From Colwellia sp. BRX10-3 (lineage in GTDB: Bacteria; Pseudomonadota; Gammaproteobacteria; Enterobacterales; Alteromonadaceae), in the NCBI RefSeq assembly GCF_014077505.1, contig NZ_JACGWA010000016.1, positions 1 through 41,790 on the forward strand: a stretch of DNA of 41,790 nt. The letters are read 5' to 3'. A model generated the notes under the pieces. That model did no database searches and was not told where the DNA came from. It saw only the letters and a list, made by a program, of their open reading frames with translations. This document shows, in pieces, positions 6,557 through 15,711 of this stretch. A program made the position numbers and the translations under genes. Position 1 is the stretch's first letter. Each line of letters opens with the position of its first letter.

Positions 6557-7429
6557 CTAAACACTCGGCGATAAATGCAGAAAACAACCCTTACCCTCAA
6601 AAGTCAGTTGATAGCTAGGTTCGTTATTGTTAGCAGAAGGCGAAACCTTTTCTAGCATGCCTTTCTCAATCAAAAAGTCCAATATGGATGTTGATAGTTC
6701 ATCTAGTTTAGCTTTTGCGGTAATTTCCATTTTAGTGGCTACCCCTTTAAAAGAATACATAGCCTTAATTATTTTAGCTTCTGTTTCAGATAGTTTTGGC
6801 ATACTCCCGGTGTATGGAGGGAATTGATGTAACGGGAATTTACCTCGAATACTTTTATAAGACGCTTGTATTGCTTTAATATCTTCTTCTTTATTCTCTG
6901 TTAACGTAAAGGTATGAAAAACACCCGACTCTTTACTTAGGTAATCCACTTTAGCTAAAAATATCGGCAAACCAGAGCCTTGGGCAACATGGTAAAAGCC
7001 TGTTTTCCATTTAGGTACTGCGCCACGGGTACCTTCTGGGGTGAATAAGAAAAATACTCGTTTTAATTTTTGGCTATCGATAAAGTCTTTTATTTGCTGA
7101 ACTTGCCCAACACCTTTTTCTGAACGATCAATCGGTATAGCACCAAGATACATTAACCAAGTGCCCAATACGGGAACTCGGCATAGACTGTCTTTAATGG
7201 AAAAGTATATTTTAACATCTTGTTGTATGGCGGCGCCAAGCGCGTAGAAAAAATCCCAATTCGAGGTATGAGGCGCAGCAATAGCAACTCCGGCTCCTTC
7301 AGGGGCATTCTTACAAAGCTTCCAACCTGTAATTTTGAACCAAAGGGTGAAAAGAAATTTTAAGAAATATTTAGTGAAAATACCGTCGAAGATAGTTTTA
7401 TCACGAATGCTGAGTGATTTTTTGGCCAT
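6557..7429 (-). CDS. PlsC-like acyltransferase with an additional C-terminal winged-helix-like domain
   Basis: Residues 1-205 match the 1-acyl-glycerol-3-phosphate acyltransferase superfamily. The catalytic HX4D motif is HTSNWD (His54, Asp59) and the substrate-binding motif is FTPEGTRG, followed by KTGFYHVAQGSGLPIF. Members transfer acyl groups to lysophospholipids or related acceptors at the inner membrane; the acceptor cannot be told here. From about residue 210 to 290 a separate segment (LSETEAKIIKAMYSFKG to the end) resembles a small winged helix, with a possible wing near YQLTFEGKGC. That is not part of ordinary PlsC proteins, which are about 200-250 residues. The gene is monocistronic. 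Confidence 0.78.
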   Translation of the reverse strand: MAKKSLSIRDKTIFDGIFTKYFLKFLFTLWFKITGWKLCKNAPEGAGVAIAAPHTSNWDFFYALGAAIQQDVKIYFSIKDSLCRVPVLGTWLMYLGAIPIDRSEKGVGQVQQIKDFIDSQKLKRVFFLFTPEGTRGAVPKWKTGFYHVAQGSGLPIFLAKVDYLSKESGVFHTFTLTENKEEDIKAIQASYKSIRGKFPLHQFPPYTGSMPKLSETEAKIIKAMYSFKGVATKMEITAKAKLDELSTSILDFLIEKGMLEKVSPSANNNEPSYQLTFEGKGCFLHLSPSV

Positions 7430-7650
7430 TATAATAGGGGGGTGTTGTTACGATGAATATAGTAAATATTGTAGCATGGAATTTTTAGAAAACATCGTTA
7501 TAGATTAAAAATTTGCTATGACTACATTTCAATAATAACTCATATAGATTACTAACTAGAACACCCAAGGTAGTTTTACTTGAATGATGACCAAGTACTA
7601 CATAGTTATATGGCTATACGTTCTTAAATAAACATGTGTACTATAAACTT

Positions 7651-7685
7651 AAAAGAGCTGGCCAATTTAATTGGTCAGCTCTTTT
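7651..7685 (-). terminator. Terminator downstream of the gamma-glutamyltransferase gene
   Basis: AAAAGAGCTGGCCAAT (7651-7666) pairs with 7670-7685 over 16 positions with one G-U pair and a 3-base loop, so it has both an A-tract and a T-tract and could work on either strand. It lies 55 bases past the ggt stop. Nearly the same sequence, including the flank from CATGTGTA, recurs at 18189-18240. Confidence 0.8.
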
Positions 7686-7739
7686 ATATTTTGAACAGGT
7701 AGGTTTAACCCTAATTAATAGTGACGTTTTTCATAGTCA

Positions 7740-9434
7740 TTATTTTATATCAATAACTTTAGACACACCGCGATCGCGCGAGTCTGATGCTGGAATGAGT
7801 TGTTCACCGTCCTTCCAAATAACTTGAATATCGCCAAATTCCCAGCTGTGAGGTTCAACTCGATAGCCTCGTTTGGTTAAGGCTTCAATCGTACTTTCAG
7901 GTAATGGAAGAGAAGGGCTTTGGGTGATCAAATCAGGTGGCAGCAATTGGTGGTGAAAACGGCTTGCGCTAGCAGCTTGGTGTGGGGTCATATTAAAATC
8001 TATTATATTAACGATTGCTTGAAATACCGAAGTGAAAATGGTGGAACCACCCGGTGTGCCGATAACCATAACGGCTTTATTGTCTTGCAACAGTATAGTT
8101 GGAGACATTGAAGATAACATGCGCTTGCCTGGCTGTATTTCATTGGCGGTATTTCCGACAACACCGAATATATTAGCTACACCAGGTTTAACACTAAAGT
8201 CATCCATTTCGTTGTTTAATAAGAAACCTGCACCTTCAACTACTACGCCAGAGCCATATGCCCAGTTAATAGTATAAGTATTTGAAACAGCATTACCGTC
8301 GGCATCAACAATTGAGTAATGTGTGGTATTAGGAGATTGAAGTCCTGGGTTAACTGACTCTAAACGCGATATTTCATTTGGTTTTACTTCCATGGCGCGT
8401 CGTTTGATGTATTCGTCACTAATTAAGTGAGTCATGTCAATATCAACAAATGCAGGGTCACCTAAATATTCAGCGCGATCAGCAAATACGCGCTTTTCCA
8501 TTTCAGCGACCAAATGAACATACTGCTCGGAATTATGGGCCACACCTTTAAACTCGTCGTTTAAATAGTCTTTCATTTTCAATAATTGGATCACGCCAAA
8601 GCCACCAGAACTTGGCGGTGGAGAAGATAGAATTTGATAGTCGCGCCAATTCGCTTTTAAGGGCTCTCGCCAAACGGCTTTATACTCAGCAAGATCTTGG
8701 GCACTGATAATACCGCCGCTTTTCTGCATTTGCTTAACAAGTAATTTTGCGGTTTCACCGTGATAAAATTCTTTACGGCCGTTTACAGCTATGCGCTTTA
8801 ATGTTGCTGCAAGTTCTGGCTGTTTAAATTTTTTGCCATGCTTAACACTGCCAAAATAGGTTTTAAAGTTAGTTAGACCATCAAAGCGTTGGTAATGATC
8901 TTGTATGTCGTCAACAAGAATATTTGCTGGAATAAAGCCTTCTTCAGCGAGCTTAATCGAGGGTGCTAATAATTTACTCCAAGACAGTTTACCAAAGCGT
9001 TGATGCGCTTCCCAAAAGCCAGCAACAGTACCAGGTACGCCAGGCGCTTTAGCACCAATTAAACTCAAATTTTGTATAACAGCCTTTTCATCATTAAGGT
9101 ACATATCGCGATGTGCTGTTAAGGGCGCTGTTTCACGGTAGTCTAAAAACAAGGCTTCGCCATCGATATAAATAAGCATGAAGCCACCGCCGCCGATATT
9201 CCCAGCATCAATGTAGGTAACGGCTAATGCGAAACCAGTGGCAATGGCAGCATCAACAGCGTTACCACCGGCAAGAAGAATGTCTTCAGCGACTTTAGCC
9301 GCATATTTGTCTGGTATCGCTACTGCTGCTTGAGAAACTTGTGGGTTAACTTTGCCCGCAGAATTAGCATAAGAAGAGAAGGTTGAAAAAAGTAAAATAG
9401 AAACGAAAATATAAAAACGAGCACCATTTATCAT
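7740..9434 (-). CDS. ggt: Gamma-glutamyltransferase (periplasmic)
   Basis: The 564-residue protein starts with a signal peptide (MINGARFYIFVSILLFSTFSSYANS), so it should be exported to the periplasm. The mature part is a full gamma-glutamyltransferase precursor: GGNAVDAAIATGFAL and GNIGGGGFMLIY near the N-terminus, and NTTHYSIVDADGNAVS containing the nucleophilic threonine at which the proenzyme cleaves itself into large and small subunits. GSGVVVEGAGFLLNNEMDDF and GTPGGSTIFTSVFQ follow. It removes gamma-glutamyl groups from glutathione and similar peptides and passes them to water or amino acids. AAGGAA precedes the ATG. It stands alone with its own terminator. Confidence 0.94.
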   Translation of the reverse strand: MINGARFYIFVSILLFSTFSSYANSAGKVNPQVSQAAVAIPDKYAAKVAEDILLAGGNAVDAAIATGFALAVTYIDAGNIGGGGFMLIYIDGEALFLDYRETAPLTAHRDMYLNDEKAVIQNLSLIGAKAPGVPGTVAGFWEAHQRFGKLSWSKLLAPSIKLAEEGFIPANILVDDIQDHYQRFDGLTNFKTYFGSVKHGKKFKQPELAATLKRIAVNGRKEFYHGETAKLLVKQMQKSGGIISAQDLAEYKAVWREPLKANWRDYQILSSPPPSSGGFGVIQLLKMKDYLNDEFKGVAHNSEQYVHLVAEMEKRVFADRAEYLGDPAFVDIDMTHLISDEYIKRRAMEVKPNEISRLESVNPGLQSPNTTHYSIVDADGNAVSNTYTINWAYGSGVVVEGAGFLLNNEMDDFSVKPGVANIFGVVGNTANEIQPGKRMLSSMSPTILLQDNKAVMVIGTPGGSTIFTSVFQAIVNIIDFNMTPHQAASASRFHHQLLPPDLITQSPSLPLPESTIEALTKRGYRVEPHSWEFGDIQVIWKDGEQLIPASDSRDRGVSKVIDIK

Positions 9435-9898
9435 GGGGTATTCCTTGGTTGTTATTCAATGGGTTGCCGGTTTATTTGCCTTAGCAACTCTACATTTTCT
9501 GACTATACCACGGATATAAATTACGCACCGTGATCAAATAATGAGTCTATGACTTTATCGTCTAGATTGAGAAAACACAAATAGCAATTTTATGTAAACA
9601 ACTCAACCTGTTTATCTAACGCTTCAGCTTTTCGTCTTGATATAAGTACCCCTTTGTCGAATGTTTATGGTTAAAGTGGTTGATTACTGTATTGTAATTT
9701 TTAGCCATATTTGAAGTGTTTTACGCTTAAAATTTCTTATGCGAACTCCTTATATTTTGCTGTTTACAACTATAACTATACTGACAGTGATTTAATTATC
9801 ATATAAAAATCAAATAAATATAAATAATAACCTGTAATTTTTATGAAAATTATAGATAAGCTGTCTTACTTGTTTGGAAAGAAATTTTGAGATAAATA
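9435..9898. other. Intergenic region between divergent genes
   Basis: This 464-base AT-rich gap must contain the divergent promoters for ggt and the di-haem lipoprotein gene. I saw no clear consensus promoter. A short minus-strand open stretch near 9590-9670 is not recognisable as a gene. Confidence 0.5.
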
Positions 9899-12800
9899 AT
9901 GAACCGACAATTAATAAATATAAGCGATTTTAGTGTGTTAATACATGCTTTAAACGTTACAGCTAAAAAAACAATCTCCTTGTTATTACTTTTAACCCTT
10001 ATCAGTTGTGGCGGGGGAGGAGGCACAGCGTCTGAACCAGAAGTTGTAAACTTAGACAACGACGGGGATGGCGTTTTTGACCAAGTCGATAGTTGTCCTA
10101 ATACCCCAACAAATAGCCAAGTAGACATTAATGGCTGCATAATTATCGTAAGTGTTGATAGTGATAATGACGGTGTTAATGATGAAATAGACAGCTGTCC
10201 TAACACGCCAGAAAACACAGAGGTTGATAGTTTAGGTTGTGAAGTTGTTTCACCAATAGCCGATATTACTATTCAAGCAGAAGATTACGTTGCTTACTTT
10301 GACACTTCACCCAGTAATGAAGGTGGTGCAAATTATCGTAACGACCAAGTAGATATAGAAGTTACATCTGATACTGGTGGTGGTTACAATATTGGTTATA
10401 CACAAGCATCTGAATGGCTTGAATATTCAATAACGTTAAGCGCGGGGACATATGACATTATTAGCCGCGTGGCTTCCGCTACAGGAGGAGGTAACTATTC
10501 CATTGCTATAAATGGTAATAATGTCGGCAGCGACAGTGTTGGTAATACTGGCGGATGGCAAACCTTTCAGACTCAACGTGTAAATTCATTTTTATCAACC
10601 GGCGGTACTTTTACATTACGCTTAACTATAAATACGGGCTCATTCAATATTAATTGGTTACAAATAAGCTTGGTTATTGATGATGATTTGGACGGCGTTG
10701 GTAACGACTATGACCTGTGTTTGAATACACCAGTCAACGCAATAATTAATGATGTTGGTTGTTCAGATACTGACAGTGACGGTGTGTTTGATAATCTTGA
10801 TAACTGCCCAAATACCCCGATTGATACGAATGTCGATGCTTTTGGCTGTGAAGCTATAGAACAGTTAATTGAAGTGGCTTTTGAGAATGACATATTGGTG
10901 GGCGGCAAAGACAGTACAAATCCCGGCTTTACATTGTATACATTCGATAATGACATTGGCTCTGAAGGTAGCAATTGCAATAACAGTTGTGCAACCAACT
11001 GGCCTCCACTTTTAGTTACTGATGGTATTGCATCAGGTGTGCCAAATTTATCTACAATTATCCGTAATGATGGCACAACACAAGCCGCATATCAGAGCAA
11101 ACCATTATATTTTTTTATTGGCGACAATTCCGCAGGTATGACTGAAGGCAATGAATTAGCAGGGTGGCATAGTCAAGCCTACGGCTTATTTGGAGATACT
11201 GTACCGCTTTATACCTCAAGTACAGTGCAAGAGCATGCCGTAATTTATGAAACTAATGATGCGGTTATCACTATGTTTGCTGACCGAGGTCGAGATCGTC
11301 ACGCTAAAGAAGATCAATTTCAACAATACGATCATTATCTTTCTCATTATTGGACTCACAGAACAGCACGTTACAAGTTTACCGATTTTGTTGAAAAAGG
11401 AGGTTCATCGATTTTAATTGAGTGGGTTACTGAGTGGCAACTCGAAGCATTAGAGTTTAGGGCGTGGTACTTCGGTATGAATACTGTTGCTCAATATCAT
11501 GGTAATTATGAGCCTAATGTTATAACGGAAGGGCGCGGCACTTATGATGAAGATCTTGTGCAAACCAGTACCACAGGTGATCAATATAAATATTCATTAA
11601 CTATAAATGAATTTCGTGGACTTAATGGTAGTACTGAACCCCTCAACATTGGCCAACATATGGAAATTGAAATCAGCCAATTTTTACTCGGGGTACCAGA
11701 AGGGCGATCAAACTATTATGGCACTACCTATCTTTATCAAGTGGGTAAGGGCGGTATGGTTCCTTGGAAAACACTCGGTGATTTTGATGATAAATCTTCC
11801 CAGCGAGAAAACTCTCACCCTATAGCTAAACAAGGCTGGTTAGGTGGTAACACAACACTTCCTTATCAATATACCAATGAGCCTAACGATCACTTTATGC
11901 AAATGGCGACTAATTTATCTAGCCTAAATGGCCAAGCATTTGTTTTGGGGCGCCGTATTCATCACACTTCTTTTGTTGATGGTATGCATGATGAAGACCC
12001 TGCAAATGGTATTTTTGCTGAGATGGTTGGTAAGTCAGGTACACATTTTGTTAATAATAGCTGTGCTAGTTGCCATGAGCGTAACGGCAGAGCAGCACCG
12101 GCTCCTATAGGCGAAGCATTAGATAAATGGGTATTTAAAATTGCCGATGCTGATGGTAATCCTGATGCCCAGCGCGGTAATGTTTTACAGCCTTCTAATA
12201 CCGGTAATGTACAAAATGAAGGCACCGTTGCTATTGCTTCATGGACCGAAGTTGATGGTTTACGCTCACCAAATTATCAATTCTCTACCGGCACCCCAGA
12301 AAAGTTTTCGGCACGTATAGCGCCACAACTTGTCGGCTTAGGGCTATTAGAAGCTATTCCTGAAGAAACTATTTTAGCGATGGCAGACGAATATGACGAG
12401 GTAGCGCCTTTTGGTATTTCAGGCAAAGCACAAAGTACGATAGACCCACAAACACAGCAAATTCGTCTTGGACGTTTTGGTTGGAAAGCTGCAACGTCTA
12501 GTATCAAGCATCAAGTTGCGTCAGCATTTAATACTGATATGGGAGTAATGACCACTGTATTGCCAATGCCAGATTGCGGCTCTGCACAAAAATTAAGGAA
12601 TGAATGTGGTGACGACCAAATAGAATTAAGCGAGCAGCATATAGACGACCTCGTGAAATATATCGCGCTATTAGGGGTGCGGGCACAACGTAACCTTGAC
12701 GATACCCAAGTGCAACAAGGAAAAGCTATATTCTCAAACATTGGCTGTGTTGATTGTCATACCCCGACTCTACAAACCAGCATATATCATCCCTTTAGTG

Positions 12801-13153
12801 AATTAAGAAACCAAACAATTCACCCTTATACTGACTTACTATTGCACGATATGGGTGAAGGCTTGGCTGATAACTTAGGTGAAGGCAACGCTACAGGTGC
12901 TGAATGGCGCACAACACCATTATGGGGTATAGGCTTGTCGGCTTGTGTTACTGGTGGCGTAGTAAACACAGTTGGCGGACAAGGTAATGAAGTTTGTACG
13001 CCGGAACATAGTTACTTACACGACGGACGTGCCAGAACCATAGATGAAGCTATTCTTTGGCATGGCGGCGAGTCACAAAGTGCTAAAGTTAAGTACGAAG
13101 CACTCTCTGATGCTGATGAAGCTGCACTGTTATCCTTTTTACAGTCGTTATAA
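9899..13153 (+). CDS. Large multidomain lipoprotein with a di-haem oxidoreductase (DHOR-type) C-terminal region
   Basis: This 1084-residue protein has a long signal sequence ending in the lipobox LISC (Cys37) and a glycine run, so it is probably an outer-membrane or surface lipoprotein. Four calcium-binding thrombospondin type 3 repeats (DxDxDGVxDxxDxCPNTP) start near residues 53 and 88 and again near 262 and 295; the third is degenerate (CLNTP). Between them, about 118-258, is a CBM6-like carbohydrate-binding module (IQAEDYVAYFDTSPSNEGGANY to NINWLQISL). About 325-430 resembles the secreted LYTFD-repeat domain (LYTFDNDIGSEG, CATNWPPL). Residues about 440-690 are unfamiliar and rich in Trp, Tyr and His. 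The last 390 residues look like the DHOR thiol-oxidoreductase/peroxidase family, with two haem sites, CASCH at 722-726 and CVDCH at 950-954, and an ending WRTTPLWGIGLS and HDGRARTIDEAILWHGGE. It may bind a polysaccharide or surface ligand and do redox chemistry there. Substrate unknown. Confidence 0.85.
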   Translation: MNRQLINISDFSVLIHALNVTAKKTISLLLLLTLISCGGGGGTASEPEVVNLDNDGDGVFDQVDSCPNTPTNSQVDINGCIIIVSVDSDNDGVNDEIDSCPNTPENTEVDSLGCEVVSPIADITIQAEDYVAYFDTSPSNEGGANYRNDQVDIEVTSDTGGGYNIGYTQASEWLEYSITLSAGTYDIISRVASATGGGNYSIAINGNNVGSDSVGNTGGWQTFQTQRVNSFLSTGGTFTLRLTINTGSFNINWLQISLVIDDDLDGVGNDYDLCLNTPVNAIINDVGCSDTDSDGVFDNLDNCPNTPIDTNVDAFGCEAIEQLIEVAFENDILVGGKDSTNPGFTLYTFDNDIGSEGSNCNNSCATNWPPLLVTDGIASGVPNLSTIIRNDGTTQAAYQSKPLYFFIGDNSAGMTEGNELAGWHSQAYGLFGDTVPLYTSSTVQEHAVIYETNDAVITMFADRGRDRHAKEDQFQQYDHYLSHYWTHRTARYKFTDFVEKGGSSILIEWVTEWQLEALEFRAWYFGMNTVAQYHGNYEPNVITEGRGTYDEDLVQTSTTGDQYKYSLTINEFRGLNGSTEPLNIGQHMEIEISQFLLGVPEGRSNYYGTTYLYQVGKGGMVPWKTLGDFDDKSSQRENSHPIAKQGWLGGNTTLPYQYTNEPNDHFMQMATNLSSLNGQAFVLGRRIHHTSFVDGMHDEDPANGIFAEMVGKSGTHFVNNSCASCHERNGRAAPAPIGEALDKWVFKIADADGNPDAQRGNVLQPSNTGNVQNEGTVAIASWTEVDGLRSPNYQFSTGTPEKFSARIAPQLVGLGLLEAIPEETILAMADEYDEVAPFGISGKAQSTIDPQTQQIRLGRFGWKAATSSIKHQVASAFNTDMGVMTTVLPMPDCGSAQKLRNECGDDQIELSEQHIDDLVKYIALLGVRAQRNLDDTQVQQGKAIFSNIGCVDCHTPTLQTSIYHPFSELRNQTIHPYTDLLLHDMGEGLADNLGEGNATGAEWRTTPLWGIGLSACVTGGVVNTVGGQGNEVCTPEHSYLHDGRARTIDEAILWHGGESQSAKVKYEALSDADEAALLSFLQSL

Positions 13154-13252
13154 GTTAATCGCTAATTCAGTGGGTTTTAGACAATGTATTGATCAATAAG
13201 GCAGAGTTAATTGTTATACCTATGACTTAGCTAGAGTTAGCGTTATTGATCT

Positions 13253-13396
13253 TTAAAGCTGACTTCTAATTTGATTAGCACACTCTGCCAAGACGATTGC
13301 ACCAGCTGTTGAAACATTAAGCGAGTTACCCATGCCAAACATAGGGATATGAATGTGTTAATGGCTCAATGTTAATGCGGCTTCACTTACACCTTT
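13253..13396 (-). pseudogene. Decayed 3' fragment of a TrmH-family methyltransferase gene
   Basis: Read on the minus strand this gives KGVSEAALTLSH, a stop (13358-13360), then HIHIPMFGMGNSLNVS, continuing TAGAIVLAECANQIRSQL and TAA. That is nearly the same as the last 45 or so residues of the intact TrmH-like protein at 18262-18810, where the stop position is Gln. The similarity ends abruptly at about 13396 on the upstream side; the frame continues open for about 20 more codons of unrelated sequence. It is therefore a broken duplicate, about 5 kb from the intact copy and in the same orientation. Confidence 0.85.
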
Positions 13397-13457
13397 GTAC
13401 TGCTGTGCTATTTGCTTTAACCACGCTAATGTATGTCGAATTACACGGCAACTATGG

Positions 13458-14645
13458 TTAAATTTGACATAATATTTCTGCCGCTTTACGTAATGTGTCG
13501 TCATTTTTTGCAAAACAAAGTCTGATCACTTTATTATTCTTATGGTAACTCGGTCTTTGTTCAACAGGGTACAGAGGGCTAAGCGGAATGGCAGCAACGC
13601 CTATTTCTTTAGTTAACCACTGACAAAACTCTCGGTCATTTAGCGTTGAAATTGCCGAGTAATCTAATAATAAGAAATATGTGCCTTTAGATGGCAGCAA
13701 GGTAAAGCGTGAGTCTTTTAATGCATTAATAAGAACATCGCGCTTTTGTTGATAAAAACTCGCTAATTCAGTGATATGTGCCGGCTGTTCTTTTAGCATT
13801 TGTGCAATAGCAATTTGTGCTGGCGTAAAGGAGCAAAAGGTCACGTATTGATGAATTTTTCTAAATTCGGCCATAAGTTCATTAGGCGCGGCGCAATACC
13901 CCATTTTCCAACCCGTACAATGAAAGGTTTTACCAAAACTAGAAACGACAAAGCTGCGGTTAAACAGTTGCGGGTAACGAAGCACACTTTCATGGCGTAA
14001 GCCGTCAAAAGTCATGTGTTCGTAAACCTCGTCACTAATAACATATAAGTTATGTTTTTCAACTAAGCTTTGCAGTGTTTCAAGATCAGACTCACTCAGT
14101 ATTGAACCCGTTGGGTTGTGCGGACTGTTAATAATAATGGCGCGGGTGTTTTCATTAATACTTTGCTCTACTCGTGGCCAGTTTATTGCGTAGTTAGGTG
14201 CATCAAGCGTGATATGGCGACAAATACCACCTGCAAGTTCAACGGCGGGCTCGTATGAGTCGTAAGCGGGATCAAAAATAATAACTTCATCATTCGGCCG
14301 CACCAAAGTTTGTATAGCAACCCATAACGCTTCAGTAGCACCAGAGGTTATTGTTACGTTGTTTAGTCCATCAAGCTTTTGCGCATCAGGTAAATGCGTT
14401 TGATATTGCCTATGCACCATTTCGGCAATTTGCGTTAATAGTTCAGGCAAACCGTTTGACGGTGAGTATTGGTTTTTCCCTTCACTGATCGCTTGATTAA
14501 TTTTATCTTTCAAAAAATTAGGGGTATCAAATTCAGGGAAACCTTGAGATAAATTAATCGCCTGATATTGATTAGCCATGATCGACATTTCGGTAAAAAT
14601 ACTGGTTTCTACATTAGGCATTTTGCTGGTAAAAGAAGATGACAC
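13458..14645 (-). CDS. ybdL: PLP-dependent aminotransferase, YbdL/methionine aminotransferase type
   Basis: The 395-residue fold type I aminotransferase follows E. coli YbdL closely through its length: INLSQGFPEFDTP at the start, TSGATEALWVAIQTLV at the cofactor phosphate region, SPHNPTG with the Asn that contacts the pyridoxal ring, ISDEVYEH with the conserved Asp, and SSFGKTFHCTGWKMGY with the Schiff-base Lys. An Arg near the C-terminus in KVIRLCFAK should bind the substrate carboxylate. The family transfers the amino group from methionine (and some aromatic amino acids or glutamine) to 2-oxo acids, and may serve methionine salvage. The start is GTG. It is cytoplasmic and monocistronic. Confidence 0.88.
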   Translation of the reverse strand: MSSSFTSKMPNVETSIFTEMSIMANQYQAINLSQGFPEFDTPNFLKDKINQAISEGKNQYSPSNGLPELLTQIAEMVHRQYQTHLPDAQKLDGLNNVTITSGATEALWVAIQTLVRPNDEVIIFDPAYDSYEPAVELAGGICRHITLDAPNYAINWPRVEQSINENTRAIIINSPHNPTGSILSESDLETLQSLVEKHNLYVISDEVYEHMTFDGLRHESVLRYPQLFNRSFVVSSFGKTFHCTGWKMGYCAAPNELMAEFRKIHQYVTFCSFTPAQIAIAQMLKEQPAHITELASFYQQKRDVLINALKDSRFTLLPSKGTYFLLLDYSAISTLNDREFCQWLTKEIGVAAIPLSPLYPVEQRPSYHKNNKVIRLCFAKNDDTLRKAAEILCQI

Positions 14646-15144
14646 AAAAACTCACTTAATTTTTATTAGGCACTCGTTAAAGTGGTTACGGTTTTAGCCG
14701 TGATAATTTAGTCAGTAATAATTAACAGCTAAGTTACTCGGTATTGTTAAACGCTATTGTTAATCGGTATAGCTCAGTGACATTAACTCAAACGCCAATG
14801 AACAGATAAATAAGATGTTAAGGCTAACGGCGATTGAGTTCAATTATTAATACGAGATTAGCTATCTGTAATGAGTTTTAAATTTAGGTTGTGCTGAATG
14901 TTGCAGATATAGCTTATTTGATAATTACCGGTTGCTTAGTTATAGTTTGGCAGAGATAGTAATGTAGTTTGGCACAAATATTTACTGCTTTATGTTTTAG
15001 AATAGCTAATTAAGGCGCTTCTTTTAAGCGAGTGGTGGCAAACCTTAACGATATAACCTTCGATTAGGTCATATCTTCCCGTAAGGTTAATATGATGACT
15101 TAAATTGACCTATAATATTTTTTAGCTCCACCGGAGTAGTGTAG
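14646..15144. promoter_or_regulatory. Divergent control region upstream of the H-NOX gene
   Basis: This 500-base gap holds two repeat patterns. TAGTTTGGCA occurs twice in the same direction at 14943-14952 and 14965-14974, with a 22-base period, about two helical turns. An inverted repeat GATATAACCT (15050-15059) and AGGTCATATC (15066-15075) has 9 of 10 positions paired. A TATAAT box is at 15111-15116 and GGAG at 15133-15136 lies 8 bases before the ATG. The inverted repeat is centred about 60 bases before the transcription start expected from that box, a typical activator place. No -35 consensus is visible. The other side must include the aminotransferase promoter. Confidence 0.45.
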
Positions 15145-15690
15145 ATGTACGGACTGATTAATAAATCATTGAAAGCTATGATTACTGAAAACCACGGGGC
15201 TGATTGTTGGAATAAAATATTTGAAGCTTCGGGCGTTTCGGTAGATTCTTTTGTTAGTATGCAACAATATGACGACCAAGTAACATATGCATTGGTAGGC
15301 GCTGCCTCAGAACAGCTTAATGCAAGTCCTGCAGAGTGTTTAGATGCGTTTGGTTACTATTGGGCGACAGTCGTTGCACCAGAGTCATATGGACTATTAC
15401 TTGATAGTACAGGCAGTAATTTGTTGGAGTTTTTACAGCATACCAATGATTTACATGACCGTATAACATCTACTTTTATAGGTTATACACCCCCATATTT
15501 TGAAGTCAGTAACAACGACAACCGCGTTGCGCTTCGTTACGAAAGTAAACGTGAAGGACTCACTCCATTTGTGATCGGTGTCATAAAAGGGTTAGCGAAA
15601 CGTTTTGGCTCTACATTAACATTTGAACCTGTAGAGAAAGTTCAGGTTAGTCAAGGTGAAACCAGTGTAATTCACTTTGTCATTCATTAA
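15145..15690 (+). CDS. H-NOX haem-binding nitric oxide sensor
   Basis: The 181-residue protein is a stand-alone H-NOX domain. It starts MYGLINKSLKAMI, has the proximal haem ligand His104 (NDLHDRI) and the propionate-binding Tyr132-Ser134-Arg136 motif in RYESKREGL. These positions agree within two residues with characterised bacterial H-NOX proteins. It should hold ferrous haem b and respond to NO in the cytoplasm. The stop is 21 bases before the start of the kinase gene, so the two are probably co-transcribed and the sensor regulates the kinase. That pairing is well established in Shewanella and Vibrio. Confidence 0.94.
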   Translation: MYGLINKSLKAMITENHGADCWNKIFEASGVSVDSFVSMQQYDDQVTYALVGAASEQLNASPAECLDAFGYYWATVVAPESYGLLLDSTGSNLLEFLQHTNDLHDRITSTFIGYTPPYFEVSNNDNRVALRYESKREGLTPFVIGVIKGLAKRFGSTLTFEPVEKVQVSQGETSVIHFVIH

Positions 15691-15711
15691 TCTGAGCTGG
15701 TTATCTTACCC

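Noticed and set aside
8032-8277. Plus-strand frame of 81 codons inside ggt
   Set aside because: It is antisense to a well-supported gene.
9590-9670. Minus-strand open stretch reading GVLISRRKAEALDKQVELF before a stop
   Set aside because: It is too short, has an upstream stop and matches no family I can name; not reported as a gene.
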